Positions 44,132 through 53,476 of a stretch of DNA of 64,000 bases are shown here, piece after piece. The stretch's first letter is position 1; the number at the start of each line of letters is the position of its first letter. Origin of the DNA: AP-15 sp963762575. GTDB lineage: Bacteria > Pseudomonadota > Alphaproteobacteria > ATCC43930 > CGMCC-115725. The stretch lies in contig CAVXLL010000017.1 of assembly GCA_963762575.1 (NCBI GenBank), forward strand, positions 372,001 through 436,000, in the 5' to 3' direction. The notes below the pieces were generated by a model. That model was not told where the DNA came from. It saw only the letters and a program-made list of their open reading frames with translations, and did no database searches. The position numbers and the translations under genes were made by a program.

Positions 44132-45136
44132 TTAGGGTTTGGCCGGCCCTGCCGGCGCTTTTGCTACAGTCGGGATCGCGGTGTGGGTCTTATCGGGGAC
44201 CTTTACGATGACGCTGGTGGCGCCCCGAGCGTCAAATTCGATGTGGAGTTGGTAGGCGCCGCTTGTGTCTTTTCCGCGATAATCCCAGCTCTCGGGTATC
44301 GCCTCGTCCTCGTCGCCTGCGTCGGTGCGCCAAGGCTTCCCGAGCAGCCCCTCGACCTCCTTTTCGGTGGTGCGGCCGGGGACCACCGCGGCGAGGGTTT
44401 CTGCGCTGAACTCGCGCGGCATCCCGAGATCGGCCGAGCCCGGCGCGGGGAGGCGCTCCAGGCTGATCAGTTCGGCCTTTCCCACGACCAGCTCGCCGTC
44501 ATCGTGGGCAGGTCCCTGGGTCCGGTGCGGGACGAAGTACCGGAGGTTTCGAAGCTTGACGGCGATGTCGACGCCGGCGTCGCGATCGATCGTGACCGGC
44601 GTCGTCTGGTAAATCGTCACAAACCCGGAGGGACCAAACCAGCTCCAGGTGACCGCCGGCGTCTCGGCCAACGCGCCTCGGGCGCCATCGCTCTGGTCGC
44701 GGGACGTCGCCTCGAGCGATGCTTGCAGCTGAGCAAACGTCCGCGACGCGGGCTCCGGCTGCGCCGGGAGGAGTTGGACCGGAACCGCGATGCTGAGGCT
44801 GTAGCGGCCGGCCGCCATATTCGGACAGGACCCTATCAGGGCCCGATCCGCCGCGGGCTGCTTCAAATCCTGCGCCAGCGCAACCGCGCACGACGTGCAT
44901 GCCGCGGATTTGTCGGGGGTCGCGCATTTCCCTTGCAGGATCACCGGTCCGTCGGTTGCCTGTTGCGCGCCCTTCGCCGGAACCAGCGGCACGCCGAGCG
45001 CCGCCGCGCCGATCAGAAATAACGTAAAATTCCCCACCCTTACCACTGCGAAATAGAAAAACGCTCGCCAAGCTCTATTGGCACCATTGCCGATCTGCCC
45101 GTGAAAAGGACGGCTGACGAACCCGCCGAAGCGCAA
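44132..45136 (-). CDS. Hypothetical exported protein with an OmlA/SmpA-like segment
   Basis: Up to 334 residues. The stretch VGNFTLFLIGAAALGVPLVP looks like a signal peptide, so translation may start at a GTG near 45037 and not at the ATG at 45136. The mature part has a CxxC-type pair (CTSCAVALA). Its C-terminal segment, ETLAAVVPGRTTEKEVEGLL followed by GKP, resembles the SmpA/OmlA helix-turn motif, with a beta-rich end. No closer family is recognised. It lies downstream of the LVIVD-type gene on the same strand. Confidence 0.6.
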   Translation of the reverse strand: MRFGGFVSRPFHGQIGNGANRAWRAFFYFAVVRVGNFTLFLIGAAALGVPLVPAKGAQQATDGPVILQGKCATPDKSAACTSCAVALAQDLKQPAADRALIGSCPNMAAGRYSLSIAVPVQLLPAQPEPASRTFAQLQASLEATSRDQSDGARGALAETPAVTWSWFGPSGFVTIYQTTPVTIDRDAGVDIAVKLRNLRYFVPHRTQGPAHDDGELVVGKAELISLERLPAPGSADLGMPREFSAETLAAVVPGRTTEKEVEGLLGKPWRTDAGDEDEAIPESWDYRGKDTSGAYQLHIEFDARGATSVIVKVPDKTHTAIPTVAKAPAGPAKP

Positions 45137-45178
45137 GGACGAACTTCGGGCGTGGCTCCGTCAGCCCGCGCAAGACGG

Positions 45179-46960
45179 TCAGTCGTTCGTCCCCCCTTCG
45201 GCTCCTTGTCCGGTTATGACCTGCGCGGCCCTGCCCGACAACTGGAGGATCGTTAGCCCCGAACCGGCGCGGTCCATGTTGTAGATATACCCGCGGTCGT
45301 CCACTTCGCCGAGGTCGGAAAAGGTCGCCGCCCGACAGTAACTCGGGTTGGTGCTCGAGCAGTTTGTCAAGGTGTTGGCGTTCGGCGCCTGGATGAAGTA
45401 GGCGATTCGTCTGGGGGTAGTCGGGTCGCGAATGTCCCAGACCTGTATCCCGGCGTTGAAGTATGCCGCGACGATGATCTTGCCGTAATAGGGAGCGTAG
45501 ATTTCCCGGTTCAGCTCATGGATCCCGAAGCGGGCGCCCTTTTCGCAGAAATTGCCCGGGAACTGCCCGAGCGACAGGCTCGTGATCGGCCAGATCGCCT
45601 GGGTCATGTCGCCGTTGGCGTTCGGCGTTGGGGTGATGTCGAGCAGCCACGGGTTCTTCCAATCCTGCGGCGCGCAGTCATTGGCGGTCTGCTCCGACGT
45701 AATCGCCAGCAGGTCCCATGTTTGCGGCGTGCCGGCGAGCGGGCTCGTCGTAAAGTTCGCCTGTGTTTGCGGGATCGGGACCCCGAAGATCGGGATCGAG
45801 GTATGTCCCCCTTGCGAGGGTTTCATCGTGATGTAGCTGACCTGCGGATAGAGCAGGTCGGCTTGGCTCGGAAAGTTCGCGCAATTTGCGGACGCGCTGT
45901 CGGTGCACCCGTCGAGCAGCTTCGTCCGATCGACGATCTGCACGACGCCGTCTTGGCCGACCCCGTAAGGGATATACACCTGGTTGCTGTATAGGCCCCC
46001 GGAGTACACCTGGTGGACGCCGCCGGGGGGATTCGTAAAGCCCTCATAGCAGTTGGGCCCGGGGGCATTGTAACAGCTTACATAGCCGGCCGAATTAGCC
46101 GCTCCCGGCTGCTGTCCGACCAGTCCCCACTCGCGAATGAAGACCGGATTGTGCGGATCGTGCAGATCGTAGATGTAAACGTGCTGCCTCGATCCGGACT
46201 CCTGCCAGTTATTCGGATCTGTTACTGGCGATAGGTCCGACTGCGCGATGACGTAGGCGATGCCGGTGTCGCACTCCCACCAGATGTGGTGGTTGGAGGT
46301 CAGGTATTGACTGCCAAAAGTCGTCTTGATGACCGCGTTCGGGCCGCCGATCAGGACGCTGATCATGGACGGGGACGACGGGTTGGTAACGTCCCAGATC
46401 TCCTGATCCAACGATCCGCTGTGCCGGATCAAGAACCAATGATTCGGGTATAGATGGTCCGCCAGCGTGTTGCCGCCGCATACGGCGACATGCGTCGAGC
46501 CGCTGCCGCTGGGCATGCTCGCCGGGAAGATCGACGGGATGTGGTAGAGGAAAACCGGTTTTGCCGGTTTGGTCACGTCGATGAGCGAGGTGCCGTTTTG
46601 CTCGATTTGGCCGGTCAGCGGGTTCATCGCCGAGCCGGGGCTGTTGGCGACGTAGGCGATGTAGCGGCCACTTTGGTCCTCGATCCAGCCGTCGTCGGAA
46701 CTGGCGCGGCCCTGGTTGTCGTTGAACCCGACGGCCCGCATATTCCAGATCGACTGCTGGTCAAAGCCGTTGGGCGGAGGAGGGTTGTCCCGCGGGAGGC
46801 CGGCAGCCCCCTCGTTACCTAAGGTCAGCGTGACCGTCGGAACGTTCGGCCCATCGGGGAGATAGGGTCCCGGATAAGTGCCGAATGTTTGGGCCCAAGC
46901 TTGGCTTGCCAGTCCGATCGTAACAGGAAGTATGAGCCAAAAGGCCGGTCTGCGTGCCAC
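45179..46960 (-). CDS. Secreted LVIVD-type repeat protein
   Basis: About 593 residues from a GTG at 46960, chosen because GGGGAGGG stands 8 bases before it; an ATG at 47008 is the alternative. Signal peptide: RRPAFWLILPVTIGLASQAW, cleavage near AWA. The mature protein contains beta-propeller-like repeats with the pattern LIDVTKPAKPVFLYHIP, IWDVTNPSSPSMISV, YDLHDPHNPVFIREWG and VWDIRDPTTPRRIAYF, which is LVIVD-repeat style. Many Cys suggest extracytoplasmic disulfides. Role unknown, perhaps binding at the surface. Confidence 0.72.
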   Translation of the reverse strand: MARRPAFWLILPVTIGLASQAWAQTFGTYPGPYLPDGPNVPTVTLTLGNEGAAGLPRDNPPPPNGFDQQSIWNMRAVGFNDNQGRASSDDGWIEDQSGRYIAYVANSPGSAMNPLTGQIEQNGTSLIDVTKPAKPVFLYHIPSIFPASMPSGSGSTHVAVCGGNTLADHLYPNHWFLIRHSGSLDQEIWDVTNPSSPSMISVLIGGPNAVIKTTFGSQYLTSNHHIWWECDTGIAYVIAQSDLSPVTDPNNWQESGSRQHVYIYDLHDPHNPVFIREWGLVGQQPGAANSAGYVSCYNAPGPNCYEGFTNPPGGVHQVYSGGLYSNQVYIPYGVGQDGVVQIVDRTKLLDGCTDSASANCANFPSQADLLYPQVSYITMKPSQGGHTSIPIFGVPIPQTQANFTTSPLAGTPQTWDLLAITSEQTANDCAPQDWKNPWLLDITPTPNANGDMTQAIWPITSLSLGQFPGNFCEKGARFGIHELNREIYAPYYGKIIVAAYFNAGIQVWDIRDPTTPRRIAYFIQAPNANTLTNCSSTNPSYCRAATFSDLGEVDDRGYIYNMDRAGSGLTILQLSGRAAQVITGQGAEGGTND

Positions 46961-47348
46961 GGCGATGCCCTCCCCAGATGCATGGTTCGCCTGTAAACCG
47001 ATATTCACGGTTGCCGGGCTGTTGCGGGGCCATGATCCCCCTTCGGGCCCTCTTCGGCAAGGTAAATCGCCTTTACCCTAGGAAACCTATTGCTCGTGTT
47101 CTCGAAAGGGAGGCTCGCCGTTATTCGACAAGTCATAACCGACGCGACGTTCGCGCACGTCAAGCTGTCGGTTCTCGCCTAGGCGCGTGCGCCACGGAGC
47201 GCAATCGAAATGATTTGCAAAATTACGAGATGTCAATCGTCTGCCGAATTAACTAGTGCCGGCAAACCATTATCAGCCGCCGCGATTAGGGACGGCCGGA
47301 GCGTCGCGCGTTGATAGTTACGGGTCGCCTCCTTATGTTCGCCCTCGG
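46961..47348. other. Divergent intergenic region LVIVD-type gene / lepA
   Basis: 388 bp without a supported gene. It must hold the promoters of both flanking genes. No clear operator or riboswitch seen; the lepA start lacks a strong purine-rich ribosome site. Confidence 0.5.
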
Positions 47349-49151
47349 ATGATGCCCCTCGCCCAAATCCGCAATTTCGCGATCATCGCGCATATCGACC
47401 ACGGCAAGTCGACCCTCGCGGATCGGCTGATCCAGGCCTGCGGCGGGCTCGAGGCGCGCGAGATGCGCGAGCAGGTGCTCGACAACATGGAGCTCGAGCG
47501 CGAGCGCGGCATCACAATCAAGGCGCAGACCGTGCGCCTCGAATACCGCGCCCGGGACGGGCAGACCTATGTTCTCAATCTGATGGACACCCCGGGCCAC
47601 GTCGATTTCTCGTACGAGGTCAGTCGCTCCCTGGCGGCCTGCGAGGGCTCGCTGCTGGTCGTCGATGCGAGCCAGGGTGTCGAGGCGCAGACCCTCGCCA
47701 ACGTTTACCAGGCGGTCGGGGCGGGGCACGAGATCGTGCCGGTGCTGAACAAGATCGACCTGCCGGCGGCCGAGCCCGAACGGGTTAAAGAACAGATCGA
47801 GGATGTAATCGGGCTCGACGCGTCGGACGCGGTGCTGATCTCGGCCAAAACCGGGATCAATATCGACCAGGTGCTCGAAGCGCTGGTGACGCGCCTGCCG
47901 CCGCCCTCCGGCGACGCCGCGGCGCCGCTCAAGGCATTGCTGGTCGACAGCTGGTACGACCCCTATCTCGGCGTCGTGATCCTGGTGCGCGTCAAGGACG
48001 GGGTGCTCGTTTCGGGGCAGAAGATCCGCCTGATGGCGACCGGCGCGGTGCATTCGATCGAACGGGTCGGCGTGTTCACGCCGAAAGGCGTTGCGGTCGA
48101 GGCGTTGGGGCCGGGGGAGATCGGGTTCATCACTGCCGGCATCAAGACTGTCGCCGATTGCCGGGTCGGCGACACGATCACCGAGGACCGCCGGCCGGCA
48201 GCCGCCCCATTGCCCGGCTTCAAGCCGGTGCAGCCGGTCGTCTTTTGCGGCCTGTTTCCTACGGATGCGGCCGATTACGAGCGGTTGCGCGACAGCCTCG
48301 CCAAGCTGCGGCTCAACGATGCGAGCTTCGAATACGAGCCCGAGACTTCGGTCGCGCTCGGTTTCGGCTTCCGCTGTGGGTTTCTCGGCCTCCTACATCT
48401 GGAGATCATCCAGGAACGCCTCGCGCGCGAGTTCGACCTGGACCTGTTGGCGACCGCGCCGTCGGTGGTCTACCGGGTGCATCTGACCAATGGCGGAGTC
48501 CGTACCCTGCATAACCCGGCCGACATGCCCGATCCGGTGCGGATCGACCATATCGAGGAGCCGTGGATCAAGGCGACGATCCTCGTCCCCGACGCCTATC
48601 TCGGGCCGATCCTGGCGCTGTGCGAAGAGCGCCGCGGCGTGCAGGCCGACCTGACCTACGCCGGCAACCGGGCGATGCTGGTCTATCGCCTGCCGTTGAA
48701 CGAGGTCGTGTTCGACTTTTACGACCGGCTGAAATCGGTCAGCCGCGGTTATGCCAGCTTCGACTACCAGCTCGACGGCTATGCCGAGGGCGACCTCGTG
48801 CTGATAAACATCCTGGTCAATGGCGAGCCGGTCGATGCGCTGTCGATCATCGTCCATCGGAGCCAAGCCGAGCGGCGCGGACGAGCGCTGTGCGAGAGAT
48901 TGAAGGACCTGATCCCGCGCCAGCTCTTCGCCGTCGCGATCCAGGCGGCGATCGGCGGCCGAATCATCGCGCGCGAGACCGTCAAGGCCTTGCGCAAAGA
49001 CGTGCTCGCCAAATGCTATGGCGGCGACGTGACGCGCAAGCGCAAGCTCCTCGAAAAGCAGAAGGAGGGCAAAAAGCGGATGCGCCAGTTCGGCAAGGTC
49101 GAAATCCCGCAATCCGCATTCATCGCCGCCCTCAAAATGGGCGACGGCTGA
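47349..49151 (+). CDS. lepA: Elongation factor 4 (LepA)
   Basis: About 600 residues from the ATG at 47349 (or the next codon, 47352). A longer frame to 47256 is not conserved. GTPase domain: IAHIDHGKSTLADRL (P loop), RERGITIKAQTVRL (switch I), MDTPGHVDFSYEV (G3), VLNKIDLP (G4). Then come the EF-G-like domains and the LepA-specific C-terminus with KCYGGDVTRKRKLLEKQKEG, ending GKVEIPQSAFIAALK. LepA is a ribosome-associated GTPase that helps with stalled or mistranslocated ribosomes and initiation. The gene stands alone. Confidence 0.97.
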   Translation: MMPLAQIRNFAIIAHIDHGKSTLADRLIQACGGLEAREMREQVLDNMELERERGITIKAQTVRLEYRARDGQTYVLNLMDTPGHVDFSYEVSRSLAACEGSLLVVDASQGVEAQTLANVYQAVGAGHEIVPVLNKIDLPAAEPERVKEQIEDVIGLDASDAVLISAKTGINIDQVLEALVTRLPPPSGDAAAPLKALLVDSWYDPYLGVVILVRVKDGVLVSGQKIRLMATGAVHSIERVGVFTPKGVAVEALGPGEIGFITAGIKTVADCRVGDTITEDRRPAAAPLPGFKPVQPVVFCGLFPTDAADYERLRDSLAKLRLNDASFEYEPETSVALGFGFRCGFLGLLHLEIIQERLAREFDLDLLATAPSVVYRVHLTNGGVRTLHNPADMPDPVRIDHIEEPWIKATILVPDAYLGPILALCEERRGVQADLTYAGNRAMLVYRLPLNEVVFDFYDRLKSVSRGYASFDYQLDGYAEGDLVLINILVNGEPVDALSIIVHRSQAERRGRALCERLKDLIPRQLFAVAIQAAIGGRIIARETVKALRKDVLAKCYGGDVTRKRKLLEKQKEGKKRMRQFGKVEIPQSAFIAALKMGDG

Positions 49152-49452
49152 GCAGCGCCCTCGCCTGTGCCCGCCTGCCAGAGAGGGCGAGGATCAGCAG
49201 ACCCAGCACCATCAGTACCGCAAACGCCCACCATAGGAGGACCGTAACGATGATCGGGTCCCAGAGAAACGGGTGGATGTAGCGCTGCACCACAGCCTGG
49301 ACGAGGTTGAGGCTCGAAGGGTCGAGGTTGTACCACAGCTGGCCGACAGCGATCGGCGCCCATTGCTTGGTCTCGATCCAAACGAACGCGTCGCGAGCCA
49401 GCACCGACAGTCCGGCGAGGAAAACGATCCAGCCGATCAGGCGACCGATCAT
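49132..49452 (-). CDS. Small membrane protein of unknown function
   Basis: 106 residues with two hydrophobic segments, LIGWIVFLAGLSVLARDAFVW and VTVLLWWAFAVLMVLGLLI, separated by a Trp/Tyr/Pro-containing loop (LDPSSLNLVQAVVQRYIHP). Plausible small inner-membrane protein, seen in related alphaproteobacteria. Its 3' end overlaps lepA by 20 bp on the opposite strand. Confidence 0.65.
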   Translation of the reverse strand: MIGRLIGWIVFLAGLSVLARDAFVWIETKQWAPIAVGQLWYNLDPSSLNLVQAVVQRYIHPFLWDPIIVTVLLWWAFAVLMVLGLLILALSGRRAQARALLSRRPF

Positions 49453-49512
49453 CGGAACGACCCGCGCCGTTAACCCTTCTGCCTCTATGTCACGCCGGTT
49501 CGGCGGACGCGT

Positions 49513-50578
49513 TCATGGCGGGAAGGACAGGAAGCATTTGTCCGACGCTAGAATGTAGGTCTCCATGTAATCCTGGATTACCGGACGGCGGTCGAGAGCC
49601 TCCATGGCGCCGATCAGGGCCATCCAGTTCAGCATCTCGTGCTGGCCGGCATATTCCATCTCGGCGAGAGAGCGCTTCCGCCAAGTGCCGTAATCGGCCC
49701 GCGACACCGCGTCGAACAGCAGCCGGTCGCCTTCGTGATCCGGCCACAAATACCCGTTTTTCGGCGACAGGAAGGAGTGCGACCAGCTCGACGACGCGAT
49801 CAGCGCCGCCCGGTATGGCGAGGCGGCGAGCACCTCCGCCACGGCGGCGCCGACCTCCATGCAGCGCCACGGCGCCGGCGCCGGCGGGTCTTCGGTCTCG
49901 CCGGCCGGCCGCGGCGGCTGGAACAGATGCGCAAGCCCGCCCTTGGCGTGAATCAGTGTGCGGCCATAGCAATTGATCGCGAACGGGATGGTCGGATAGG
50001 GAAAACCCGCCCGGTCCCAGTCGAGATAAAGGAATGTGTTGGTAAAGGCGTGCGCCATCGGATCGTGCAGCGGCTTGTAGGCATAGGCCATGTCGATACC
50101 GCGTTCGATCAGGCCGGTGGCGAGGAATTTGGCCGCCTCGCGATGGCCGTGCAGTTTCAACGCCCAATCGCCCGGCTCGTCCCAGCGGTTGGGTTTGCCG
50201 CCATTGCCGTTTTTCCAGGGATTGAGCTCGAAATCTGCGTCGTAGCCCAGCAGGCAAAACGCCGGGACGATGTCCTCGCGGAAATTCTCGTATTGGTCGT
50301 CGCCCCAGATCACGACGAGGTCAGGATTGAAGTCATCAAGTATCTTGCGGATCGCGCGGAAGTCGTTGCCAAAGCGCTCGCCGCAGCGATTTGCCGCCGA
50401 CAAGCCCGTCATCATTGCCGAGTTCGGTGATCAGCTCGTCCGGCCAGTTGGCGGGGTCCTTGTACCGGGCCTCGACATTCGGAGCGGTCAGGGTTCGCTT
50501 GAACACGCTGGTCAGCCCTTCGTTGGGCAGGCACAATGTCGGCCAATGGGTTACGCCCAGACCCAGTATTTCCGCCAT
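49513..50578 (-). CDS. LigB-type class III extradiol dioxygenase, single frameshift
   Basis: N-terminus from the ATG at 50578: AEILGLGVTHWPTLCLPNEG, with the metal-ligand-like His of GxTHWP. The frame is lost near 50400. The neighbouring frame then continues with FRAIRKILDDFNPDLVVIWGDDQYENFRE and THT-like later parts such as LIASSSWSHSFLSPKNGYLW, to the stop at 49513. Joined, about 354 residues. The family opens catechol-type rings using Fe(II). It is one base from intact, so an assembly error is possible. The substrate is unknown. Confidence 0.75.
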
Positions 50579-50662
50579 CTCGGTGCTCCTTCTGTCTGGA
50601 TCGAGGATGCACCCGGACCGGAACCGATACAAAGAAAAAAGATTTCAGCCGGGGCGGGGTTG

Positions 50663-51481
50663 TCAGCCAGGCGGGCGCGGATAGACTTGGTCGATGACAT
50701 CGTCGATCCAATATGCCGCAAGCCCCGGAACGTCGATGATGCTGGGTTCCAGCGCGGTGCCGTGGGTTTCGTACAGGACGGCGCCCAGCCGCTTTTCGCC
50801 CGGCATCGGCGGTTGGATCTCTGGGCCCACCAGAAAGCTCGAAGCCGGCCCCCATACGTAACGAGTTCCGTCGCGGATGGTTTGCTCCGCCTGGTGCAGA
50901 TGACCGCTCGCGACCAAAGTGACCGAATACCGCCGCACCAGCTCGATCACCCGAGCGCGCGGCTCCGGCTTCACCGACCAATATCCGGTGTCCGCTTCGT
51001 CAGGGCTGTGGAGAAACAGCGGCCGATGCAGAAACCAAGCGATTTGTCGATCCCCGGCACCTTCCATTACCGCGTCGAGCCAGGCTGCTTGGGCCGACTC
51101 TTCGCGGTCCCCGCTGCCGAGCAGCATGGCGTCGAGGCCGACGAGGCGAACACCCTCGACATCCTCGACCCACCGGTCCAGGCCGAAATAGGCCCGCCAG
51201 CGCGCGAGCCGCTCGTCGGTGACCGGCTGACGGGAGTGTCCGGCATCCCCGACGTCGTGATTGCCGGGAACCGCGCGAAAGCGCACGCCGAGAAGGCGCA
51301 TCAGTTCGGCTGCGTATCGCAGATCGTCCTCGACATCGGCGCCGTCGACCGTGACGTTCCCGGTATGGATGACGAGATCGGGGTTCTGTGCGGCAATCCA
51401 GGCCGCAAGGGGCGGCCAATTGTCCGCGAAATGCGGCTTGCGGCGGCTGAGATGCGTGTCCGAGATCTGAATTATCAGCAT
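50663..51481 (-). CDS. Metallophosphoesterase family protein
   Basis: Protein of 272 residues from the ATG at 51481, overlapping the end of the HAD gene. Motif I is IIQISDTHLS, motif III is VPGNHDVGD and motif V is VASGHLHQAEQ. In motif II, where GDxTxDG with a metal-bridging Asp is expected, this protein reads HTGNVTVDG, so the Asp is Asn. It may have altered metal binding or activity. It resembles cyclic-nucleotide phosphodiesterases of the CpdA type by length and order, but the substrate is not shown. Confidence 0.85.
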   Translation of the reverse strand: MLIIQISDTHLSRRKPHFADNWPPLAAWIAAQNPDLVIHTGNVTVDGADVEDDLRYAAELMRLLGVRFRAVPGNHDVGDAGHSRQPVTDERLARWRAYFGLDRWVEDVEGVRLVGLDAMLLGSGDREESAQAAWLDAVMEGAGDRQIAWFLHRPLFLHSPDEADTGYWSVKPEPRARVIELVRRYSVTLVASGHLHQAEQTIRDGTRYVWGPASSFLVGPEIQPPMPGEKRLGAVLYETHGTALEPSIIDVPGLAAYWIDDVIDQVYPRPPG

Positions 51482-52137
51482 TCCGCCCCGCACAAATAGG
51501 CCGCGAGATCGGGCATTCCCGCGAAGACGCGTGAACACCCCGCACCGATCAGGCGATCGGCATGGTCCACTGGGCAATGGCCACCGCCGCAAAATCCGAT
51601 GACGGGCATGCCCGCGGCGACGGCAGCCTCTACGCCAACGGTGCTGTCTTCGACGACGATGCAATGCTCGCGAGGCGCATCGAACTGCCGGGCTGCGAAG
51701 AGGAAGAGATCGGGAGCAGGCTTTCCCCGCTCGACTTGCGAGGCGCTGAAGATGTGCGGATCGAAGAGCGGCAGCAAGCGGGTTACCGATAACGCGTGAC
51801 GGACCCGATCGAGATGACTGTTCGAGGCGACGCAGCGCGGCGCCGCCAGTGCGGCGAGGAGCTCTTCGATGCCCGGTATCGCGGTCAGCTCGCTGGCGAA
51901 CGCGACATCGACATGGGCCCGGAACGTCTCGAAGAAGCCGTCCGGCAGGGTACGCCCGAACCGGGCCTCGATCTCGGCGGTCAAGGTGATGCGGTTCTTG
52001 CCAAAACCGAGCGCCATCGCCTCGTCCATCGTGATCGGAAAATCGGCGGCGATCAGACACTGCCCGAGTATCCGGCCGAAGATAATCTCGCTGTCGATCA
52101 GCACCCCATCGCAATCGAAGATGACGAGAGCAGGCAA
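51475..52137 (-). CDS. HAD-superfamily hydrolase
   Basis: Protein of 220 residues: FDCDGVLIDSEI (motif I), CVASNSHLDRVRHAL (motif II), RGKPAPDLFLFAARQ (motif III), VVEDSTVGVEAAVAAG (motif IV). Same subgroup as the gene at 35636-36313. Its end overlaps the metallophosphoesterase start by 7 bp, so the two genes form an operon. Confidence 0.88.
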   Translation of the reverse strand: MPALVIFDCDGVLIDSEIIFGRILGQCLIAADFPITMDEAMALGFGKNRITLTAEIEARFGRTLPDGFFETFRAHVDVAFASELTAIPGIEELLAALAAPRCVASNSHLDRVRHALSVTRLLPLFDPHIFSASQVERGKPAPDLFLFAARQFDAPREHCIVVEDSTVGVEAAVAAGMPVIGFCGGGHCPVDHADRLIGAGCSRVFAGMPDLAAYLCGAEC

Positions 52138-52296
52138 AAGCGGTCTCTAAGCGGGCCGGCGGTTGCGGCGTATATGGCCTCGGATCGTGATCTGTCACCC
52201 TCGCACGGCACTCATGAGAACGACAGCTCGGCCTTTTCGGCGGGCTGGTCGGGGGTCATAGTGGCGGCCGATATCCTAGCATCGGTGGAGGAGACG

Positions 52297-52993
52297 ATGG
52301 CCATCACCCTTTACGATCTCGCGGGCGTCGAGGCGGAGCGGCGCTTCAGCCCGTTCTGCTGGCGCACGCGCATGGCGCTCGCCCACAAAGGGCTCGAGGT
52401 CGAGACCGTGCCGTGGCGCTTTACCGAAAAGGACAGGTTGCCGCAGCCGAATGGCGGCCGGGTGCCGGTCATCGTCGATGGCGGCCAGGTAGTGCACGAT
52501 TCTTCGACGATCGCCGAGTACCTCGAAAACCGCTACCCGGATCGTCCCTCGCTTTTCCCCAGTGAGGCCGGACATGCATTGACCCGGTTCATACAAAACT
52601 GGACCGAGACCGTGCTCCAACCCGGCCTCATCGGCTTTGTCCTGCTCGACATTCACCGCCATATCGGACCCGAGGACCAAGCGTATTTCCGGCAGTCGCG
52701 CGAGGAGCGGTTCGGCAGAAGCCTCGAGGAGGTGGTCAAGGACCGCGACGCGCAGGCTGCCAGTGTTCCGCGAGAGCCTGACACCGCTGCGCCGCACCGT
52801 GGAGCGCCAGCATTTCCTCAGCGGTACAGCTCCGGCCTATGCCGATTACATCGTCTTCGGCGCCTTCCAGTGGGCCCGCGCCATCAGCGGTTATGAGCTT
52901 CTCACTGCCGATGACCCGGTCGCCGCATGGCGCGGGCGTATGCTCGACCTGTTCGGCGGCCTCGCGCTCAAGAGTCCCGCCTATGGCAGTTGA
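52297..52993 (+). CDS. Glutathione S-transferase family protein, single frameshift
   Basis: From the ATG at 52297 (GGAGGAG upstream). Thioredoxin-like N-domain: ITLYDLAGVEAERRFSPFCW with FSPFCWRTR as the active-site region, GRVPVIVDGGQVVHDSSTIA (cis-Pro and glutathione-binding Ser), EYLENRYPDRPSLFP. The helical C-domain begins at GHALTRFIQNWTETVL. Near 52755 one extra base breaks the frame; the next frame gives LPVFRESLTPLRRTVERQHF and ends at 52993. Joined length is about 231, normal for the family. It is followed 4 bp later by the CopD-like gene. Confidence 0.82.
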
Positions 52994-52996
52994 TCG

Positions 52997-53473
52997 ATGC
53001 CCGGGACGAGCGCAATCGCCACAGCCGCGCTGATCGTGCACGCCCTCTCGGCCGTCGTTTGGGTGGGCGGCATGTTCTTCGCCCATCAGGTGCTGCGGCC
53101 GGCCGCCGCGGCGCTCGATCCGAGACCGCGCCTTCTGCTGTGGTCGCGCGTTCTGGGCCGCTTCTTCGCCTGGGTGATAGCCGCGATCGTCCTGCTGCTG
53201 GTGAGCGGCTATGTGCTCGTGTTCGCGGTCTTCGGCGGCTTCGGCAAGGTCGGCCTGAACGTGAACCTGATGCAGGGGATCGGCATCCTGATGGTGCTGC
53301 TGTTCTTCCATCTCTATTTCGCGCCGTGGCGGCGTTTTCGCCTGGCGGTCGGTCGGGAAGACTGGGCCGAGGGGGGCCGCCAGCTCGGCCAGATCCGCAC
53401 GATCGTGACGATCAACCTCGTGCTCGGCCTGATCGTCGTCGCGATCGGCAGCAGCGGCCGCTATTGGGGCTGA
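52997..53473 (+). CDS. CopD-like integral membrane protein
   Basis: Protein of 158 residues with four hydrophobic helices: LIVHALSAVVWVGGMFFAHQ, FFAWVIAAIVLLLVSGYVLV, GIGILMVLLFFHLYFAPW, and TIVTINLVLGLIVVAIGS. The HxxxxxxWxGxxFF pattern near the start is typical of the CopD/YcnJ-type domain, linked to copper transport or redox-linked membrane functions. The role here is not clear. It is likely co-transcribed with the GST gene. Confidence 0.78.
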   Translation: MPGTSAIATAALIVHALSAVVWVGGMFFAHQVLRPAAAALDPRPRLLLWSRVLGRFFAWVIAAIVLLLVSGYVLVFAVFGGFGKVGLNVNLMQGIGILMVLLFFHLYFAPWRRFRLAVGREDWAEGGRQLGQIRTIVTINLVLGLIVVAIGSSGRYWG

Positions 53474-53476
53474 GGG

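Noticed and set aside
51796..52296. Upstream extension of the GST gene to 51796
   Set aside because: The extension lies antisense to the HAD gene, and a clear ribosome site precedes the ATG at 52297.
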